A stretch of DNA of 64,000 nt, from assembly GCA_965212195.1 (NCBI GenBank), contig CBDBUW010000021.1:62001-126000 (forward strand), in the 5' to 3' direction. Position numbers and translations under genes: made by a program. The DNA comes from JAJCYK01 sp965212195 (GTDB taxonomy: Bacteria > Bacteroidota > Bacteroidia > Cytophagales > Cyclobacteriaceae). Below, one piece after another: positions 59,294 to 64,000 of this stretch (position 1 is its first letter; each line of letters opens with the position of its first letter). The notes under the pieces were generated by a model. The model searched no databases. It was not told the DNA's origin and was given only the letters and a program-made list of their open reading frames with translations.

Positions 59294-59883
59294 AGTGCGT
59301 CGATTTTGGTTTTGGTAAAATCAATGATCTCCGGAAAAAAAGCCATGAAATCGTCCATAAACTCATCATAGTGAGTCCGTAATTCATCGCCGGCGTGCTC
59401 CATATGGGATTTGAACTTAGTCCTTCGGGACATTCCGGCCAGTGCCTGTTCTACTCCGGTAATGTCTGCATAACTGAGCAGCCAATTGCCTTGGCTCATA
59501 TAGCTAAGTAAGTGCAGCACCTTAGGGGGCAGAATTTCCTGGTGATCTCTTATGACTCCATAGACCTGTTCGGTGAATTTTGGAAGCGGGGACGGATGGA
59601 ATAGCGGGAAATTAGCCGCTAAAAAATGATCGAAGTACATATCTACAATCACTCCAGCATAGTGTCGATAGCGGGGTTGTAAACGTCGTTTACTAGTAAT
59701 TACACGGGGATGTTGATCCGTATAATGATCGATTTCACGATGCAGCAGTATACCTTGGGCGATGGACGGTGGATAATTTAAATACTGGCTTCCTTTAACA
59801 AAGTCAGCCATAAAATTTCCCACCATCAATTGAGGTTCTTCAAAGCTTAAATAGGCATGGGCAAGGAAATTCACGGGGATCAA
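59290..59883 (-). CDS. acpH: Acyl-carrier-protein phosphodiesterase
   Basis: 197 aa, the normal size for AcpH. FLAHAYLSFEEPQLMVGNFM at the start, then DFVKGSQYLNYPP, GILLHREIDHYTDQHP (His and Asp of the HD-like metal site) and GVIVDMYFDHFLAANFP match the DUF479/AcpH family throughout. It removes phosphopantetheine from holo acyl carrier protein in the cytoplasm. Coupled by ATGA to the PH-like membrane protein. Confidence 0.9.
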   Translation of the reverse strand: MIPVNFLAHAYLSFEEPQLMVGNFMADFVKGSQYLNYPPSIAQGILLHREIDHYTDQHPRVITSKRRLQPRYRHYAGVIVDMYFDHFLAANFPLFHPSPLPKFTEQVYGVIRDHQEILPPKVLHLLSYMSQGNWLLSYADITGVEQALAGMSRRTKFKSHMEHAGDELRTHYDEFMDDFMAFFPEIIDFTKTKIDAL

Positions 59884-59986
59884 ATTAAAGCAATCATGGG
59901 AATATAGTAGAGTTACCTCAGTGATTATTTCAAAATATTCCTAACTTTTGGCAGCATTTAATTAACTCACCAGCAAAAGGAGATCT

Positions 59987-60385
59987 ATGTCATTAAAATT
60001 AATTAGTACCCTGTTGCATCTGGCTGGGTCAGATGGACAGGTCAGTGGGTCCGAAATGGCCCTAATTTATAAGATTGCCATGGCCAAAGGTTTGCCCATG
60101 TTTGAAGTGGAACAGTTGACCAGTAATCCGGGTGAACACCAGTTGGATCCGGACCAGCTTTCCGATGATGAAAAATACGAATATATCTATACCATCATTC
60201 TGATGAGTAAAATGGATGGCCGGTTGGATGAAAGGGAATTGACCACTTGTTCAAGTTTTGCCCTAGAGCTGGGGTATGATGAGGCGGTAATTCCCAAGTT
60301 GTTGCAGATTGTTGAAAGTGATTCCGATCTCACGGAAAACAAAGAAGAGCTAAAGTCGGAGATTCAGAATTATCTTAAATCCTAA
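59987..60385 (+). CDS. TerB-like protein
   Basis: 132 aa, all helical. LLHLAGSDGQVSGSEMALIY and LMSKMDGRLDERELTTCSSF are the two acidic DG(x)h-type metal-binding repeats of the TerB domain; the remainder is acidic helix (DSDLTENKEELKSEIQ). Stand-alone TerB proteins occur widely; a tellurite function cannot be inferred from the name. It is followed after 6 bp by the DUF4440-like gene. Confidence 0.85.
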   Translation: MSLKLISTLLHLAGSDGQVSGSEMALIYKIAMAKGLPMFEVEQLTSNPGEHQLDPDQLSDDEKYEYIYTIILMSKMDGRLDERELTTCSSFALELGYDEAVIPKLLQIVESDSDLTENKEELKSEIQNYLKS

Positions 60386-60391
60386 TTGCAT

Positions 60392-60814
60392 ATGTTGAAA
60401 TACCCCCTGTTAATTTTGGCCATGTTCCTGACGTTGAGAGCTAGCAGTCAGGATGCTCAATCTACCATTTTACAGATTATGGAACGTCAACAAGCATGCT
60501 GGAATCAAGGTGATATTCCCTGCTTCATGAACGGATATTGGGAGTCTGATTCCTTGATGTTCGTAAGTAAGGAGCAAGTGTACTACGGCTATCAAAATAC
60601 CCTGGAGCGTTACTACGAGAGCTACCCCAACCGGGAAACCATGGGTACGCTTACTTTCACTTTTATCTCCATGGAGCCCTTGGGGGAGGACGCATTTTAT
60701 GTTATTGGATCCTACTATCTTGAACGCACTATTGGCGATGCCCAAGGCCATTTTACTCTGCTCTGGAAGCGTATAGAGGGGGAATGGGTGATCGTAGCCG
60801 ATCACAGTAGCTGA
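60392..60814 (+). CDS. Exported SnoaL/DUF4440-like protein
   Basis: 140 aa with ATG at 60392. A signal peptide (KYPLLILAMFLTLRASS) precedes an NTF2-like cone fold: ILQIMERQQACWNQGDIPCF, MNGYWESDSLMFV, YYGYQNTLERYYESYPN and FTLLWKRIEGEWVIVADHSS, the characteristic end of DUF4440. These domains bind small ligands or have no enzymatic role. Its stop overlaps the start of the methyltransferase gene (TGATG), so TerB, DUF4440 and methyltransferase form a tight operon. Confidence 0.85.
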   Translation: MLKYPLLILAMFLTLRASSQDAQSTILQIMERQQACWNQGDIPCFMNGYWESDSLMFVSKEQVYYGYQNTLERYYESYPNRETMGTLTFTFISMEPLGEDAFYVIGSYYLERTIGDAQGHFTLLWKRIEGEWVIVADHSS

Positions 60815-61494
60815 TGGACCTTTGGGGTCAGAGTTTGTGGGATTACCATCAAGGGAAAAGATCTCATCAGCTGTACCTGCATACTTCTTTTGGTCCCCGG
60901 GAAAAAGTTCCCCTGGAGGAATTCTTCCGGTACGATCAAGCCTTTACCGCTCTGGATAACGTGGCGTTGTCGCTCTGTAAAGGTCCGGTTTTGGATGTGG
61001 GTGCAGGAACGGGTTCACATTCACTGGCCTTGCAGAAATCCGGTATAGAAGTAACAGGCTTGGAAGTATCACCAGGGGCTTGCGCAGTTATGCAAAGCCG
61101 GGGGGTGCATCAAGTAAAAAATCAGGACCTTTATCGCTTTTCAGGAAATTTCAAAACCGTTTTATTATTGATGAACGGAGTGGGGTTAGCCGGCACATTG
61201 TCCAATTTGTCTGGGTTTCTAGGAGTGCTGAAAGAGCTCATGCAGGATGGTGGCCAAATAATCTTAGACTCTTGTGATGTCCGTTATCTCTATACCGGAG
61301 AATCGCTGCCTAAAGACCGCTATTTCGGAGAGATGAGTTACTGCTATCATTATAAAGGCCAATCGGGGAAACCTTTCCCCTGGTTGTTTGTAGATAAAGA
61401 AAAACTAGCAGAGCACGCTCAACAGCAGGAGTTGCGTTGTCAAATGGTTTTTCAAGAGGGAGATCAGTATTTAGCCGTTTTGGATAGGCTTTAA
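60814..61494 (+). CDS. Class I SAM-dependent methyltransferase
   Basis: 226 aa. The motif I GPVLDVGAGTGSHSLAL is clear, followed by VTGLEVSPGACAVM for the acidic end of strand 2 and VLLLMNGVGLAGT, GQIILDSCDV later. The C-terminal part (FPWLFVDKEKLAEHAQQQ) is typical of the small-molecule group. It overlaps the DUF4440 gene by one base. The acceptor is not predictable. Confidence 0.88.
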   Translation: MDLWGQSLWDYHQGKRSHQLYLHTSFGPREKVPLEEFFRYDQAFTALDNVALSLCKGPVLDVGAGTGSHSLALQKSGIEVTGLEVSPGACAVMQSRGVHQVKNQDLYRFSGNFKTVLLLMNGVGLAGTLSNLSGFLGVLKELMQDGGQIILDSCDVRYLYTGESLPKDRYFGEMSYCYHYKGQSGKPFPWLFVDKEKLAEHAQQQELRCQMVFQEGDQYLAVLDRL

Positions 61495-61495
61495 A

Positions 61496-62023
61496 CTAAT
61501 GACCGTTGGTTCTCTTCTGATACTTGAAACTTAAATAGGACAGCACGTCCCCAAAAGCATGGGCGCCCTGCTTGATAGTGTCATCCACAGGTTTGCCATT
61601 TAACCGTAACAGCAGCAATCCATAGATCCCATTCAGGCAAATCTGAACAGGGTTACTGAGCTTTCCATTAGATTGAGCGGCACTGCGATTAATGTGCAAC
61701 TTGGCTTGATCGAATATTTTTCGGTAGGCCTGATCGGACTTGAGAAGTTCCAGATTGAAATTTGACAATTCCTGAGCGAGTTTGTTCAACTCTTCTAAGT
61801 GCCCGCTTTTTTCCAGCCCCTCTTTTTTCATCTGATTGGCAATCTTGCGATACCAGGCTTTTATGCGGGTTTTTTTGTCATCTTCAACAGGAAAGTGTTG
61901 AATTACGTATTTGTAAATTTCTCCTAATTCAAAGTTGTAGGCCCGGATGAGATCCTCCGTTTGGTACATAAATATGATATACTCGGAGATGCTTTCCTTA
62001 CGTTTCTTCTCGGCGATTAACAT
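61496..62023 (-). CDS. DUF4924 family protein
   Basis: 175 aa, helical, no signal peptide. The opening LIAEKKRKESISEYIIFMYQ with TEDLIRAYNFELGEIYKYV is the DUF4924 signature, and CLNGIYGLLLLRLNGK, then FGDVLSYLSFKYQ closes the family pattern. DUF4924 is found almost only in Bacteroidota and its role is not known. It converges on the methyltransferase, with stops one base apart. Confidence 0.9.
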   Translation of the reverse strand: MLIAEKKRKESISEYIIFMYQTEDLIRAYNFELGEIYKYVIQHFPVEDDKKTRIKAWYRKIANQMKKEGLEKSGHLEELNKLAQELSNFNLELLKSDQAYRKIFDQAKLHINRSAAQSNGKLSNPVQICLNGIYGLLLLRLNGKPVDDTIKQGAHAFGDVLSYLSFKYQKRTNGH

Positions 62024-62154
62024 GTTGAAAACAGTTTAGGGGGCTACAAATATCCGATTTTTCTTTATTTTCCCCAAGTTTCTGCCCAGTGATTTTTCAA
62101 ATTCGGCGTCCAATTAATCACTTGCTATTCTTCTTAAAGTAAATATTAATTGGC

Positions 62155-62162
62155 TATTTTTG
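62155..62162 (+). promoter_or_regulatory. -7 element of lepA
   Basis: TATTTTTG fits TAnnTTTG, 15 bp before the lepA start codon. No good -33 element at 19 bases. Confidence 0.45.
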
Positions 62163-62177
62163 CCCTTGATTTTGCAC

Positions 62178-63962
62178 ATGGAGAACATTAGGAACTTTTG
62201 TATTATCGCTCATATTGACCACGGTAAAAGCACCTTGGCCGACCGGCTTTTAGAAGAAACCGATACCGTTTCTGACCGCGAAATGCAGGAGCAACTCCTG
62301 GACAATATGGATCTGGAACGCGAGCGGGGCATCACCATCAAGAGCCACGCGGTACAAATGGATTATCAGAGATCAGGGACTACCTATGTGCTAAACCTTA
62401 TAGATACTCCCGGCCATGTGGATTTTTCTTACGAGGTATCCCGTTCCATAGCTGCTTGTGAGGGAGCTTTGTTGGTAGTAGATGCCTCACAGGGAATTGA
62501 GGCTCAAACCATTTCGAACCTTTACCTGGCCTTGGAACACGATCTGGAGATTATTCCCGTGCTGAACAAGATAGACCTTCCGGGTGCAATGCCCGATGAG
62601 GTTACCGATCAGATCGTGGATCTAATTGGATGCGACCCTCAGGAAATAATCCGCGCAAGTGCCAAGGAAGGTATTGGTATCCAGGAGATCTTGGAAGCCA
62701 TTGTGAATCGTATTCCACCACCTACAGGGGACCCGCTAGCACCCTTGCAAGCCATGATCTTTGACTCCGTTTTCAACAGCTACCGGGGTATTGAGGTATA
62801 TTTTCGGGTGTTTAATGGAACCATCAAGTCCGGCGCTCAGGTCAAATTTGTAAATACTGGCAAAACATACGATGCCGACGAAATCGGGATCCTTAAATTA
62901 AAGCAGGAACCCTGTGAGGAGATCCAGGCTGGAAATGTTGGGTATCTAATTTCGGGCATAAAGGTGGCCAAGGAAGTTAAAGTGGGCGATACCATTACTC
63001 ATGTAGACCGCCCTTGTGAAGCATTGAAGGGCTTTGAGGACGTGAAGCCTATGGTATTTGCGGGTATTTATCCCGTTGAAACCTCAGAATATGAAGAATT
63101 GCGGGCTTCTATGGAAAAACTGCAGTTAAATGATGCCTCCCTGGTCTGGGAGCCTGAAACTTCCGCAGCTTTGGGATTTGGTTTTCGCTGTGGATTTCTG
63201 GGTATGCTGCATATGGAGATCGTACAGGAACGTCTGGAAAGAGAATTTGATATGACGGTAATCACTACCGTGCCCTCCGTCCAATTTCATGCTATCGCTA
63301 GTGACGGCTCCATTACCATTGTAAACGCGCCCTCTGAACTACCGGAACCCATGCGGATTTCCCATGTGGAAGAACCTTTTATCAGGGCTCAAATTATATC
63401 CAAAGCCGAATACATTGGCCCTATAATTGCACTGTGCATGGATAAAAGGGGCGTTATTAAGAATCAGGTCTACCTAACCAGCGATCGGGTTGAGTTGACT
63501 TTTGAGTTGCCACTTTCGGAAATTGTTTTCGATTTCTTCGATCGGTTAAAGACCATTTCCCGAGGATATGCCAGTTTGGACTATGAACTGATCGGTTTTC
63601 GCAAGTCCAATATGGTAAAACTGGATATCATGCTCAATGGTGAGAAAGTGGACGCCCTTTCAGCAATTGTGCATCGCGACAAAGCCCACGAGTGGGGTAA
63701 AAGACTTTGTGAAAAATTGCGGCAACTACTTCCCCGGCAAATGTTCGAAATTGCCATTCAGGCAGCTATTGGCACTAAAGTAGTAGCACGCGAAACCGTG
63801 AGGGCAATGAGAAAGAACGTTCTGGCCAAGTGCTATGGCGGAGATATTACCAGGAAAAGAAAGCTACTGGAAAAACAAAAAAAAGGAAAAAAACGCATGA
63901 GACAGGTGGGCAATGTGGAGATCCCACAAGAAGCCTTCATGGCAGTTCTTAAGTTAGATTAA
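62178..63962 (+). CDS. lepA: Elongation factor 4 (LepA)
   Basis: 594 aa from the ATG at 62178. Translational GTPase: P-loop IAHIDHGKSTLADRLLE, switch I region with RERGITIKSHAV, DTPGHVDFSYEV, and NKIDLPGA for the guanine. The LepA-specific C-terminal domain is present with GGDITRKRKLLEKQK and MRQVGNVEIPQEAF. It acts on ribosomes during translation stress or assembly. Length is full. folD begins 6 bp downstream. Confidence 0.97.
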   Translation: MENIRNFCIIAHIDHGKSTLADRLLEETDTVSDREMQEQLLDNMDLERERGITIKSHAVQMDYQRSGTTYVLNLIDTPGHVDFSYEVSRSIAACEGALLVVDASQGIEAQTISNLYLALEHDLEIIPVLNKIDLPGAMPDEVTDQIVDLIGCDPQEIIRASAKEGIGIQEILEAIVNRIPPPTGDPLAPLQAMIFDSVFNSYRGIEVYFRVFNGTIKSGAQVKFVNTGKTYDADEIGILKLKQEPCEEIQAGNVGYLISGIKVAKEVKVGDTITHVDRPCEALKGFEDVKPMVFAGIYPVETSEYEELRASMEKLQLNDASLVWEPETSAALGFGFRCGFLGMLHMEIVQERLEREFDMTVITTVPSVQFHAIASDGSITIVNAPSELPEPMRISHVEEPFIRAQIISKAEYIGPIIALCMDKRGVIKNQVYLTSDRVELTFELPLSEIVFDFFDRLKTISRGYASLDYELIGFRKSNMVKLDIMLNGEKVDALSAIVHRDKAHEWGKRLCEKLRQLLPRQMFEIAIQAAIGTKVVARETVRAMRKNVLAKCYGGDITRKRKLLEKQKKGKKRMRQVGNVEIPQEAFMAVLKLD

Positions 63963-63968
63963 CTAATT

Positions 63969-64000
63969 ATGACCCTATTAGACGGTAAAAAAACTTCTGA
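63969..64000 (+). CDS. folD: Start of FolD (bifunctional tetrahydrofolate enzyme)
   Basis: ATG at 63969 and ten codons (MTLLDGKKTS) before the window ends. The start MxxLDGKK is the typical opening of methylene-tetrahydrofolate dehydrogenase/cyclohydrolase, and the lepA-folD order is common in Flavobacteriia. The call rests on few residues. Confidence 0.6.
   Translation, partial: MTLLDGKKTS

Overview
This is a Bacteroidota chromosome segment, most likely from Flavobacteriia or a close relative. The evidence is promoters of the TTTG-N19-TAnnTTTG type ahead of both tRNA genes, a long class II amidotransferase/PurF-like protein, a secreted protein ending in a gliding-motility-type (type IX secretion) C-terminal domain, a DUF5686 outer-membrane protein, a DUF4924 protein, lipoproteins with acidic residues after the lipobox cysteine, and the lepA-folD junction at the right edge. 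No phage, insertion sequence, integrase or CRISPR array was seen.

The left 9 kb is an A+T-richer accessory region built like a cassette array. It holds small single genes (two GNAT acetyltransferases, two isoprenylcysteine-methyltransferase-like membrane proteins, small lipoproteins and membrane proteins, a DUF2185-like protein) and one regulated module (TetR repressor, cupin, lipoprotein with paired operators). The genes are separated by at least a dozen copies of a 24-bp quasi-palindrome (family B), copies of an ~84-bp imperfect palindrome (family A), hybrids of A and B, and a longer element (family C). Many genes here start with TTG or GTG. None of these three families was noticed to the right of 9 kb.

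From 9.2 to 22.5 kb lies housekeeping DNA: murI, a PurF-like amidophosphoribosyltransferase, an A-type Fe-S carrier, methylmalonyl-CoA epimerase, a 43-aa lipoprotein, thiL, rlmD, a secreted gliding-type protein, DUF5686 facing an SDR dehydrogenase across a two-way promoter, and a TPR/SH3 membrane protein. A tRNA-Lys follows. A copy of its 3' end lies about 116 bp downstream, and a small A+T-rich insert with a pentapeptide-type protein and an orphan gene comes next.

From 25.6 to 42.6 kb are a secreted TolB-propeller/CehA-McbA protein, an HTH-DUF2178-SdpI cluster, and a five-gene run: secreted transglutaminase-like protein, partner membrane protein, sigma factor, single-pass TPR protein, and a 1080-aa TPR-CHAT peptidase. 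The last three are almost contiguous and look like a signalling module. Two thioredoxin-fold proteins, a D-aminoacylase-like lipoprotein and a Ca2+-type P-ATPase complete this part.

From 42.7 to 64 kb are a TetR-TolC-adaptor-RND efflux operon with two matching operator-like sites, several small proteins, a 984-bp gene-free stretch with stacked hairpins before a PD40 protein, an egtB-egtD ergothioneine pair, tRNA-Leu, an M42 peptidase, a CrcB fluoride channel, AcpH, a methyltransferase, DUF4924, lepA and the first codons of folD.
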